Part shown: one piece after another, positions 47,501 to 54,560 of the stretch
How positions within the stretch are numbered: position 1 is the first letter of the stretch
How the letters are laid out: each line of letters begins with the position of its first letter
Assembly: GCA_002734085.1 (NCBI GenBank)
Contig: NVXV01000014.1
Span: 1-64,000 of the forward strand
Source of the DNA: Fluviicola sp.
GTDB lineage: Bacteria; Bacteroidota; Bacteroidia; Flavobacteriales_D; Crocinitomicaceae
Direction of reading: 5' to 3'
Length of the DNA stretch: 64,000 nt
Program-made: the position numbers and the translations under genes
Notes under the pieces: generated by a model
What the model was told of the DNA's origin: nothing
The model's database searches: none
The model's input: only the letters and a program-made list of their open reading frames with translations

Positions 47501-48439
47501 TGGGGAGGTTCAGATGGTTATGCATCAATTAACGTGAATGGCGGAGTTCCGAGTTATGATTTTCAGTGGTCACCTTCCGTTAGTACTACGAATACAGCAA
47601 GTGGATTATCAGCTGGAACTTACATTTTAGTTGTTACTGATAATTCAGGGTGTGAGGCGATAGAGGAGGTAATTATTGCTCAACCTGATTCAATATCAAT
47701 AATTAGTAATGTTGTTGAATCAGACTGTGGTCAAGAAAATGGTTCAATCGAAGTGTTTGGAAATGGAGGTACATCACCATATACATATAACTGGTTGCAA
47801 ACCATTGGAGATAGCTCTTACGTTGATAGTTTAAGTATTGGTAATTATCAATTAGAAATCGTCGATGATAATGGATGTTCTCAAAATTTCAATTTCACAG
47901 TTGATGTATCAAATATTCTTGATGTAGAAATTGTTCCCAGTACTATAACAATTGAGGAAGGTGGAAGTATCGATCTTGAATCTTATGTAGATCCTTTTTC
48001 TACAGGGTTAACTTACGAATGGTTTCCAACGGAAGGACTAAGCTGCTTAGATTGCTCTAATCCAATAGCGTCGCCAGATCAAACTACAGCTTATACTTTA
48101 ATTGTATCTTCAATTGATGGGTGTGTATCACAGACATCAGTTGTAATCAATGTAATTCAAAGTTGTCAAGGAACATTTTTGCCATCAATGTTTTCACCAA
48201 ACGGAGATGGAAATAACGATCACTTTTGTTTGCTATCAGACTGTGTTATTCAAATGGAGTTGAAAATTTATGATCGATGGGGGGAACTTTTGTTTACATC
48301 ATCTTCAGTAAATATATGTTGGGATGGAACTTATAGGAATGAATTGGTTGAATCTGGATCATATGTGTATAAATTAAATGCAGTGTTGAATACGGGAAAA
48401 TCGGTTAAAAAATCAGGAAATGTTACAGTTATTTATTAA
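44519..48439 (+). CDS. SBBP/SprB-repeat adhesin (DUF7948 N-terminus) with cysteine-type T9SS type B sorting domain
   Basis: 1306 residues; signal peptide about 1-25. The N-terminal domain opens with CFIENKGQFKDD (about 40), followed by SBBP-type propeller repeats (about 275-745; WSTFFGGTSNDE, WSTYYGGSSIDE, WATMLGGSGADV and others). Unlike its upstream paralogue it then carries about five SprB repeats (about 750-1125; TDVTCYGFDNGSATV, GTYSVIVTDDNGC). The GLSCLDCSNPIASPDQTT box and a cysteine-type sorting domain (FSPNGDGNNDHFC, IYDRWGELLF, CWDGTYRNE) end the protein. A PorP/SprF gene follows after 14 bases. It therefore looks like a hybrid of the adhesins at 33134 and 41038. Confidence 0.9.
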   Translation: MKTDQNYLIVLASLLAFNFNIIVKAQESLVNEDRKRESTLCFIENKGQFKDDQILYKFSSQGLNLLISEGGVTFQLFKKQKEKEEGKNTSSNLMLRNAIISVETIKLDLFKGKIEKENIIPQNKLNSYFNYFSPKTPDGVKEVKKFQNLLIKDVYKNIDWKFYISKEGYLKYDFIVREGGDYKDILLQYSSLSPLNISEKGELILQTNIGKIKENKPVSFYKNRELETTFNIRSQERKITEKNTIYKSLIYFKIDSNVNEDLFNSELVIDPQINWSTFFGGTSNDEFQELKSDSQGNLYGAGLTWSNDFPTQDAGVYYKGNIDGNRDIVISKFNNDGELIWSTYYGGSSIDEGHSLEIDYNDNLFVTGVSISNDFPLEDVGGYFQNFGGVMDAFVLKFDSNGNRIWATMLGGSGADVGNSIASDSDGNIIVVGWTSSTDYPTEDLGGTSFFEGNYTSMQDIFITKFNADGTMYWSTYFGAANDVAKSVDTDSNNSIFITGATSDCSGSWTFQDGGGYFQNSHPGGQCDKTFILKFSEIAELQWSTYIAGSGFDIANSIIVDKNDDVILLGHTNSLNFPTMDNGTFFQPTNAGGMDLFISKFDNIGEMIWSTYYGGEGQDVTTTTDNLSFSECNNIYLLNRTNSNNLPFQIPFDGGSYSHTINGGANDKFLSVFCPNGNLFWNTYLGGDGDENKGAIDVDVNDNIFISTTLDANSANASSYPIVSSGSSFQENNLIGDEDIYLMKIVQGEEDHEITKTDVSACGGCDGAASISVEGLCLPISYYWSNGESTIGSDQYSNSISGLCAGTYSVTIVSFCDSIVDSIDVISVGDEPDLTLSATDVTCYGFDNGSATVEAVGNNPFTYEWIQIPSTDSIVENLSPGNYIVEVTDNNGCTSIDSIEVFEPDLLEISLNSTPTDCNINNGTAQVIPVGGTSGYSFEWNPGGYVTANISSLGEGTYSVIVTDDNGCQAIDSVIVESLNSPIISIDSLSDVSCWGGSDGYASINVNGGVPSYDFQWSPSVSTTNTASGLSAGTYILVVTDNSGCEAIEEVIIAQPDSISIISNVVESDCGQENGSIEVFGNGGTSPYTYNWLQTIGDSSYVDSLSIGNYQLEIVDDNGCSQNFNFTVDVSNILDVEIVPSTITIEEGGSIDLESYVDPFSTGLTYEWFPTEGLSCLDCSNPIASPDQTTAYTLIVSSIDGCVSQTSVVINVIQSCQGTFLPSMFSPNGDGNNDHFCLLSDCVIQMELKIYDRWGELLFTSSSVNICWDGTYRNELVESGSYVYKLNAVLNTGKSVKKSGNVTVIY

Positions 48440-48453
48440 TTAAAATTTAGGTT

Positions 48454-49491
48454 ATGCAAAATTTATTTAGATTAATTATTTTGGTGGCTTTTAGCACAAA
48501 TTTTGCCTTTAGTCAGGATATTCATTTTTCACAAATGAAATATTCACCATTAAATTTGAACCCTGCGATGGCTGGTGCTGAACAAAACCTCCAAGCTGTT
48601 GTAAATTACAGAAACCAGTGGAGTAGTATTGTTTTCCCATTTCAAACTATTGGAGCTTCATTCGATATGAGATTCAAAGAAAAAAGATCAAGTAAAGGGT
48701 TTTTAGCCGCAGGATTGAATCTTTTTAATGATCAAGCAGGAGACATTCGGATGACCACTACTAATGTTAGCTTAAACCTAGCATACCATTTGCGCTTAAA
48801 TAATTTAAGTACACTTGGTGTTGCAATTCAAGGTGGTTTAGGTCAGAGAGGAATAAATCCTGAAAACGGAACATGGTCTAATCAATTCAATGGATCTGGC
48901 TTTAATACGAATATGTCAAGTGGTGAAAATTTTGAACAAATGAATTTTAGCCATTTTGATGCAGGAGCAGGGTTTGTATATCACTACAGAAAGAATGAAC
49001 GATATATGAGAGGGAATGATCAATTTTCTTTAACCGCAGGTATTGCGGCTTTCCACCTTAATAGGCCTAGTTCCACTTTTTTATCAGGAGGGGAGGACGA
49101 TCTGGCTATTCGTTATACAGGATTCGTAAACGCAGATATTGGGATAAGTAATACAAGTTTATCCTTGGTACCAGCAATATACTACAATCTACAAGGACCG
49201 CATCAAGAGTTGTTAGGAGGAACTTATTTCCGAATAATGGTAATAGAAGGATCAAAAATAACGGGATTTATTAAAGAGCTTGCATTATCTTATGGTGCTT
49301 TTTATAGGGTTGGAGACGCTTTTGTTAACAAATTACTTATTGAATATTCTAATTATTCATTAGGAATATCGTATGATATTAATGCTTCATCACTAGCGAC
49401 AGCGTCAAAAGGAAGAGGTGGAGTAGAATTTTTCCTGAGGTTTGTCTTACCAAATCCATTTGGGTATTCTTCTAAGGCGAGAATTAATTAA
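48454..49491 (+). CDS. PorP/SprF family T9SS outer membrane protein (paralogue 3)
   Basis: 345 residues with a signal peptide (about 1-21, ending AFSQ) and the family start DIHFSQMKYSPLNLNPAMAGAEQ. It sits immediately downstream of the SBBP/SprB adhesin and is the closest relative in the window of the protein at 36523. Both follow an adhesin with a cysteine-type sorting domain, so the pair probably recognises that sorting-domain subtype. Confidence 0.92.
   Translation: MQNLFRLIILVAFSTNFAFSQDIHFSQMKYSPLNLNPAMAGAEQNLQAVVNYRNQWSSIVFPFQTIGASFDMRFKEKRSSKGFLAAGLNLFNDQAGDIRMTTTNVSLNLAYHLRLNNLSTLGVAIQGGLGQRGINPENGTWSNQFNGSGFNTNMSSGENFEQMNFSHFDAGAGFVYHYRKNERYMRGNDQFSLTAGIAAFHLNRPSSTFLSGGEDDLAIRYTGFVNADIGISNTSLSLVPAIYYNLQGPHQELLGGTYFRIMVIEGSKITGFIKELALSYGAFYRVGDAFVNKLLIEYSNYSLGISYDINASSLATASKGRGGVEFFLRFVLPNPFGYSSKARIN
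49414..49491 (+). repeat. Conserved 78-base 3' end of PorP/SprF paralogue 3
   Basis: Partner of the repeat at 37486-37563. Only four bases differ, three of them in one short patch, and both copies end at the stop codon. Confidence 0.85.
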
Positions 49492-49596
49492 TTGTATAAA
49501 TTCTTCAACGGATTTTATTTAATTTACGTAATGTTTAAAAGTATATCTGATTTATCTTAAATTTGAAGAAGAATACTTTTAAAACTGACTTAAATT

Positions 49597-50622
49597 ATGA
49601 AACATTTATTTGTCTTCTTAATATCTTTAATTACGTTAATGAGTGTGAGAGCGCAAGACGTCCATTTCTCTCAAATGAAATTTTCACCATTTACTGTTAA
49701 TCCAGCTTTGGCAGGGTTGGAGAATGATATAAGAGCAATTGTAAATTATCGTTCTCAATGGAATAGTGTAGCTGCGCCTTTTACAACTATTGGTGCTTCC
49801 TATGACATGCGTATTTTTGAAAGCAAGAACGGAGGATTTTTAGCTGGTGGTCTAAATTTTTATCATGATGTTGCTGGAGATATGAAAATGACTACTTCGA
49901 ATGTGAATTTAAATGTTGCTTATCATTTAGCGATTAATAGTGAAAGTTCTTTTGGAGCTGCTATTCAGGTTGGTTATGCTCAAAGAGGAATAGGAACAAC
50001 AGATGGGAGCTGGGAAAGTCAGTATGATGGATCCTCGTTTAACAGTAATATTGCAAGTGGAGAAAGTTTCGGGAATATGAATTTTGGTCATTTAGATGCT
50101 GGAGCAGGATTTGTTTATAATTATGACTCAAGAAGAAATAATAATTTTTCAAGCGAAGGTTTCTCTTTAACGGCAGGAATTTCAGCTTTTCATTTAAACC
50201 AACCTGATTATTCTTTTATCGTTGGTGGAGAAGATGATTTGCAAATGCGTATAGCTGGATTTTTACAATCTGAATTTGCCATTGGTGATACTAAATGGGA
50301 ATTGATGCCTGCATTATATTATCAAAGACAAGGAGGACATCAAGAAATTTTTGGTGGTACGTATTTTAATTACAATATTCGATCAGGTTCTCAGCGTACA
50401 GGATTTGTTGAGAATTTTTCAATTGGCTATGGTGCTTTTTACAGGTTTGGAGATGCTTTTGTAAATAAAATACTAATTACTTACTCTAATTACAGTTTAG
50501 GATTCGCTTATGATGTAAATGTATCCTCTTTAACTCAAGCTACAAGAGCCAGAGGTGGCTTAGAGTTTATGCTTCGTTATGTGTTTGATAATAGTACAAG
50601 AAGTAGGGCTAGAATAAACTAA
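49597..50622 (+). CDS. PorP/SprF family T9SS outer membrane protein (paralogue 4)
   Basis: 341 residues with a signal peptide (about 1-19, ending VRAQ) and the opening DVHFSQMKFSPFTVNPALAGLE. It has the same barrel layout as paralogues 2 and 3 but is clearly more diverged and ends ...YVFDNSTRSRARIN. It is second in a tandem pair with a 105-base spacer. A TAAATTTG at 49558-49565 could be its own -7 box. The tandem may supply one partner for each of the two SBBP adhesins upstream. Confidence 0.92.
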   Translation: MKHLFVFLISLITLMSVRAQDVHFSQMKFSPFTVNPALAGLENDIRAIVNYRSQWNSVAAPFTTIGASYDMRIFESKNGGFLAGGLNFYHDVAGDMKMTTSNVNLNVAYHLAINSESSFGAAIQVGYAQRGIGTTDGSWESQYDGSSFNSNIASGESFGNMNFGHLDAGAGFVYNYDSRRNNNFSSEGFSLTAGISAFHLNQPDYSFIVGGEDDLQMRIAGFLQSEFAIGDTKWELMPALYYQRQGGHQEIFGGTYFNYNIRSGSQRTGFVENFSIGYGAFYRFGDAFVNKILITYSNYSLGFAYDVNVSSLTQATRARGGLEFMLRYVFDNSTRSRARIN

Positions 50623-50623
50623 A

Positions 50624-50656
50624 AAAGTGATTGCCTCATGTTGAAACAATCACTTT
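50624..50656. terminator. Bidirectional rho-independent terminator
   Basis: A perfect 10-bp stem (AAAGTGATTG / CAATCACTTT) with a 13-base loop between converging genes, preceded by A-rich and followed by T-rich sequence. Confidence 0.85.
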
Positions 50657-50680
50657 ATTTATCTCGTGGATATCAATTCT

Positions 50681-51484
50681 TTAAAAATTTAAACTGATTC
50701 CTGCAGAAAACGGATAATATTCTGGACCCTTATTATTTTCGAATAATGGAGTTAAAGCATAATTAGCAAATGCGGTAAAACTTCCCACTCCCATCCGAAC
50801 ACTTGCATCAACTAAAAAAGGTGAAATGTGATAGTGTCCACGATTGATGTCTTTTCGATTTTGATCATCTACGCTATATTTTTGTTTTACTCGTGAACCA
50901 ATTCTATAACTCACTACAGCACCTACAGAGAAATGAAAACTTTTATCTGGGTCCTTACCAGGCATAAACGTCAGGTAAGCTGGAACACTTATATAACTGG
51001 TGTTTAAAAAATTCTTATCGAATGTTTTAATGCTATCAGGTGCAGAAAAAATAGTTGTATCATTATAAGATAAAGTAGAAGTAGTACTCTTAAAAGCATA
51101 ACGATTAAATCTAAAGCCTAATCCCGTCATAAGTCTAAAGTGTTCTGTCCCTAATTTTTGATTGAACTCAAGAATATTGAGATTAATCATAAAACTTTTT
51201 GCATAATCCAGTTCGAGATAGACGTTATTTGGGTCACTATTTATCTCAAATCCTTGAGATGTTGAATAACCATTTATTCCGAACTCAATTCCTCGCCAAT
51301 GATTAACATCCCAATTGTTATCTTTCTTGACTTCAATACTATCTCCCTCACCATGAATTGTAATTATTTTTCCTTTGTAAGAAATACGAGTTGTATCTTT
51401 TGATTCCTCTTTTTCTTCTTGTCCAAATGAACTTATTGAGATCATTAAAATGGACGCTGTTAATGCAATAAATTTTAATTTCAT
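50681..51484 (-). CDS. Outer membrane beta-barrel protein, likely target of the adjacent ECF sigma factor
   Basis: 267 residues with a signal peptide (about 1-21, ending SSFGQ) and an acidic linker (EEKEESKDTT). Antiparallel strands follow, resembling the PorT-like barrels common in this phylum, ending in the aromatic C-terminus FSAGISLNF expected for outer membrane insertion. Specific function is unknown. Its upstream region carries the same two-part promoter as the ECF sigma operon 1.6 kb away, which links it to envelope-stress-type control. It is separated from the anti-sigma gene by 129 bases, so it is a separate transcript. Confidence 0.8.
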   Translation of the reverse strand: MKLKFIALTASILMISISSFGQEEKEESKDTTRISYKGKIITIHGEGDSIEVKKDNNWDVNHWRGIEFGINGYSTSQGFEINSDPNNVYLELDYAKSFMINLNILEFNQKLGTEHFRLMTGLGFRFNRYAFKSTTSTLSYNDTTIFSAPDSIKTFDKNFLNTSYISVPAYLTFMPGKDPDKSFHFSVGAVVSYRIGSRVKQKYSVDDQNRKDINRGHYHISPFLVDASVRMGVGSFTAFANYALTPLFENNKGPEYYPFSAGISLNF

Positions 51485-51504
51485 ACTATTTGATTTTGTT
51501 TGTT

Positions 51505-51535
51505 TGCAAGACGGGTGAGTGTCTAAAATGTTACA
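51505..51535 (-). promoter_or_regulatory. ECF-type promoter of the outer membrane barrel gene
   Basis: On the minus strand TGTAACATTTT (51535-51525), exactly 11 bases, then CGTCTTGCA (51513-51505). The same two blocks with the same spacing precede the ECF sigma gene. CGTC is the classic form of an ECF -10 element and TGTAAC a plausible -35. The start codon is 20 bases further on. Confidence 0.75.
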
Positions 51536-51613
51536 GGTGAAAATATATTATTTTGTTTTTTATGAAATTTCGCTTGAAATATGCTGAAAATCTGACTTTT
51601 ATAAACAGGGAAA

Positions 51614-52675
51614 TTACTTTTTGTTTATACGCTCTATTTTGAAACTACCAAGCTGAAAAATAGTAGAAGTTGATTGCTCTGTTTTCGTTTGCGCAATTAC
51701 TTCTTGTCCTGTTAGTGATTTACTTCCTTTATTTATTAGTGATAAAATATTTGGTCGTCCGTTATCTGATAAAAGTTCTTTTTCTTTTGCCTTCTCCCCT
51801 AGGAATGCTAAAAGAGATGGTGGTGTTTTCATTTTTTTATTAGACTGCGTTTTTAATTCTTTATTCTCATCTTCTTTATTATTCAAACTAGCTATAACTT
51901 GATTCAACTCAGGATTCTTTTTGAGAATAGCATTTTCTCTTCTTTCAGAAATGTTGTTAAAATGATTCTTTCTATTGTTGTCATCAGATTTTGTTGAATC
52001 GCCAACTTTATTCTTATCAAATTCACTTTCAGTTTTATTGTTAACCACAAAGCTCATATTACTGTTTTGTTCTTCAGTATTTTTATTTACTAAAAAGTTA
52101 GAAACATCGAAAGTGCCTTCTTTTTGAATGACTGGTCTTAAGTCTGGTCGATTATTTTCAAATGTATATTTTGGACTGATGTTAATAGTGTTTTGTAATA
52201 AGGCATTTAAGATAAGCCCAATTATAAGAATGGCAGCAATTCTTGGAGACCAATAAAATAATCCTTTTGATTTATCACTATTTGCTATCGAGTGAAGTGA
52301 TTCTTTCTCTTTGAAAATCGCAACTGATGGCTTTAATGAAAGCTTAGAGAATTGATTAAACTCTAAATTAAACTCAGGGTTTTTAGAAATAAAATCAGTT
52401 ACCTTATTTTGACCTGAAGTATCTAAATCTCCCTCATGATAAGCAATAAAGAAGTGTTTTCTATTGGCTGGAGTAATAGAGTCAAAAGTTAATAGTTCTT
52501 TATCGATATGTTCTGTAATTTCATCTTCTAGAATTGGAAAATCGTCAATCAGGTCAGTGTCAAGATCAGGGTTTGATGCTAGGAAAGAGTTTAATTCATA
52601 TAGCAATTCATCAGAAAGATTTCCCTCTGACAAATCGAGTAAATAAGCCTCGTAGTTACTTCTATTAATTCTCAT
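51614..52675 (-). CDS. Probable transmembrane anti-sigma factor with duplicated N-terminal module
   Basis: 353 residues. The cytoplasmic part holds two related units: YEAYLLDLSEGNLSDELLYELNSFLASNPDLD (8-39) and HFFIAYHEGDLDTSGQNKVTDFISKNPEFN (74-103), i.e. L-x-E-G-x-L, then F-L/I-x-x-N-P. This pattern recurs in Bacteroidota anti-sigma-like proteins. One membrane span follows (about 143-161), then a low-complexity Asn/Lys-rich periplasmic region and a conserved-looking tail (FQLGSFKIERINKK). It overlaps the ECF sigma gene by four bases (ATGA), the usual sigma/anti-sigma arrangement. There is no zinc-finger anti-sigma motif and no FecR domain, so it is assigned by position and topology. Confidence 0.65.
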   Translation of the reverse strand: MRINRSNYEAYLLDLSEGNLSDELLYELNSFLASNPDLDTDLIDDFPILEDEITEHIDKELLTFDSITPANRKHFFIAYHEGDLDTSGQNKVTDFISKNPEFNLEFNQFSKLSLKPSVAIFKEKESLHSIANSDKSKGLFYWSPRIAAILIIGLILNALLQNTINISPKYTFENNRPDLRPVIQKEGTFDVSNFLVNKNTEEQNSNMSFVVNNKTESEFDKNKVGDSTKSDDNNRKNHFNNISERRENAILKKNPELNQVIASLNNKEDENKELKTQSNKKMKTPPSLLAFLGEKAKEKELLSDNGRPNILSLINKGSKSLTGQEVIAQTKTEQSTSTIFQLGSFKIERINKK

Positions 52676-53151
52676 ATTACAGCATCAATTTTACCAATGA
52701 ACTTTTGTAAATGTTTTCTAGCTCTGTAGATATATACTTTTACTTGTGTTTCATTTATTTCTAATATATCACCAATTTCTTTGTAATTATACCCTTCATA
52801 ATCCTTGAGTAAAACAGCTGAACGTTGAATCTCACTCAACTGATTTAATGCTTTGTGCAAAACCTCATTAACATCGTGATTCTGAGTTGTCGTATAAGGA
52901 TCTATATGGTGGTCTTCTATTGAAATTACTTTTGACTTACGAGTATAATCTATAAAACCATTGTATAGTGTTCTAAATAAGTACGACTTTACTTTTTCAA
53001 AATTAATTGTGTCTTTTTTAATCCAAACTTTTTCAAATGCGTCTTGAACGAAATCCCTAGAAATAGATTCGTTTTTGCATAATTTTAATGCAAATCGATA
53101 CAGTCGATCACTGAATTCTTCAACGGCGATATGATACTCATTTGTGTCCAA
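52672..53151 (-). CDS. ECF RNA polymerase sigma factor
   Basis: 159 residues with sigma regions 2 (FSDRLYRFALKLCKNESISRDFVQDAFEKVWIKK, about 13-46) and 4 (LNQLSEIQRSAVLLKDYEGYNYKEIGDILEI, about 105-136, with VKVYIYRARKHL). The only start is TTG at 53151; no in-frame ATG precedes region 2. Its promoter ends six bases upstream of that TTG, so the message would be nearly leaderless. The promoter matches that of the outer membrane barrel gene, which suggests autoregulation. The anti-sigma gene overlaps its end. Confidence 0.92.
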   Translation of the reverse strand: MDTNEYHIAVEEFSDRLYRFALKLCKNESISRDFVQDAFEKVWIKKDTINFEKVKSYLFRTLYNGFIDYTRKSKVISIEDHHIDPYTTTQNHDVNEVLHKALNQLSEIQRSAVLLKDYEGYNYKEIGDILEINETQVKVYIYRARKHLQKFIGKIDAVI

Positions 53152-53156
53152 GTCTG

Positions 53157-53187
53157 TGCAAGACGAATAACTTTTAAAAATGTTACA
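53157..53187 (-). promoter_or_regulatory. Autoregulatory ECF-type promoter of the sigma operon
   Basis: On the minus strand TGTAACATTTT (53187-53177), an 11-base spacer and CGTCTTGCA (53165-53157), identical in blocks and spacing to 51535-51505. Both copies have an extra C before TGTAAC. The remainder of the 215-base spacer upstream of the pabB-like gene shows no other clear element. Confidence 0.75.
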
Positions 53188-53366
53188 GCTAAATCTAATT
53201 TATTTTTAAAAAAGGGGATAATATATTTTAAATATACACTTCTTTCGTGAAGTATTCATTGGTAATACAATAAACCAAGAGATAAACTATCACAAACATT
53301 TTTATGCAATTCATTCTTCAATTATATTAAATTCGTAGTTTAAATGTAAGAGTTTATCCAATAAAA

Positions 53367-54560
53367 ATGCCAGATATTAAAGTATTTCTTAATAATAATT
53401 TAGGTTACAAATTACTTGCCTTTTCATCAAAGAATTCTAAAAAGTTCATTGAAGGAGAGGATTTTGATAATCTAGATCAATTCTTAGAGACAAACAAGGA
53501 GGCTTATGTTTTTGGCTTTTTAACATATGACTTGAAAAATAAGATTGAAAATCTTGAATCAAGGAGTAAAAGCCGCATTGATTTTCCAGGGTTTTGTTTT
53601 TTTGTACCTGAAATTCTTGTAAAAATCGAAGAAGATAATTCTTATAGTTATATTGTTGGAAATGAATCTCGTGTTAACAACAAAATAGTTCAGGATTTTT
53701 TACGAAATAGACTTAATGATCAACCGAACGCTGTGGAATTGAATGAGGCATTCAGTAAGGAGGATTATATTGCTAATATTGAGGCATTAAAAAGGCACAT
53801 TCAAGAAGGAGATATTTATGAGATAACTTTTTGCCAGGAGTTTTATAATGAGAATGCAAAAATAAATCCTGTATCTACTTATTTTAAATTGAATGCAAAA
53901 ACGGACGCACCATTTTCATGTTATCTACAGCTGGGGGAGAAGCATTTAATTTCTGGAAGTCCAGAACGATTTATTAAGAAAAAGGATGATAAAATTACAT
54001 CCCAGCCAATAAAAGGAACTGCGAGAAGAAGTAATGATCCAATTGAAGATGAAAAAATTAAGACAGAACTCTTTAAAAGTAAAAAAGAACGTTCTGAAAA
54101 TGTTATGATTGTCGATCTCGTTAGAAATGATTTGTCAAGAATAGCAGCAAAGAATAGCGTTACCGTAGAAGAGTTGTTCGGTGTATATACATTTAATACT
54201 GTTCATCAATTGATTTCTACTGTTTCTGCCAATCTAAAAAAGGAAGTTTCATTTTCAGGTGTCATTCGAGCTATGTTTCCCATGGGTAGTATGACTGGCG
54301 CACCGAAAATAAAGGCCATGGAGCTGATAGAAAAGTATGAGACTTTCAAAAGGGGACTATTTTCTGGAAGTGTGGGTTATATAAAACCGAATGGAGACTT
54401 TGATTTTAATGTGGTTATTCGTAGTATTTTGTTTGATGAAGCTACCGGGCAGTTAACTTGCCCTGTTGGGGGAGCCATCACAATTCAATCTGATCCTGTA
54501 AAAGAATATGAAGAATGTCTGATAAAAGTTCAAGCACTAAAAGATGTTTTAAATGAGTAG
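53367..54560 (+). CDS. pabB: Aminodeoxychorismate synthase component I
   Basis: 397 residues of the chorismate-binding family; shorter than E. coli PabB because the N-terminal half is reduced. The signature SQPIKGTARR carries the lysine that marks PabB rather than anthranilate synthase (which has PIAGT). SPERF, the VDLVRNDLSRI helix, MFPMGSMTGAPK and the FNVVIRSI strand complete the active site. It makes 4-amino-4-deoxychorismate for folate synthesis. It overlaps tilS by eight bases, so the pair is translationally coupled. Confidence 0.88.
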   Translation: MPDIKVFLNNNLGYKLLAFSSKNSKKFIEGEDFDNLDQFLETNKEAYVFGFLTYDLKNKIENLESRSKSRIDFPGFCFFVPEILVKIEEDNSYSYIVGNESRVNNKIVQDFLRNRLNDQPNAVELNEAFSKEDYIANIEALKRHIQEGDIYEITFCQEFYNENAKINPVSTYFKLNAKTDAPFSCYLQLGEKHLISGSPERFIKKKDDKITSQPIKGTARRSNDPIEDEKIKTELFKSKKERSENVMIVDLVRNDLSRIAAKNSVTVEELFGVYTFNTVHQLISTVSANLKKEVSFSGVIRAMFPMGSMTGAPKIKAMELIEKYETFKRGLFSGSVGYIKPNGDFDFNVVIRSILFDEATGQLTCPVGGAITIQSDPVKEYEECLIKVQALKDVLNE

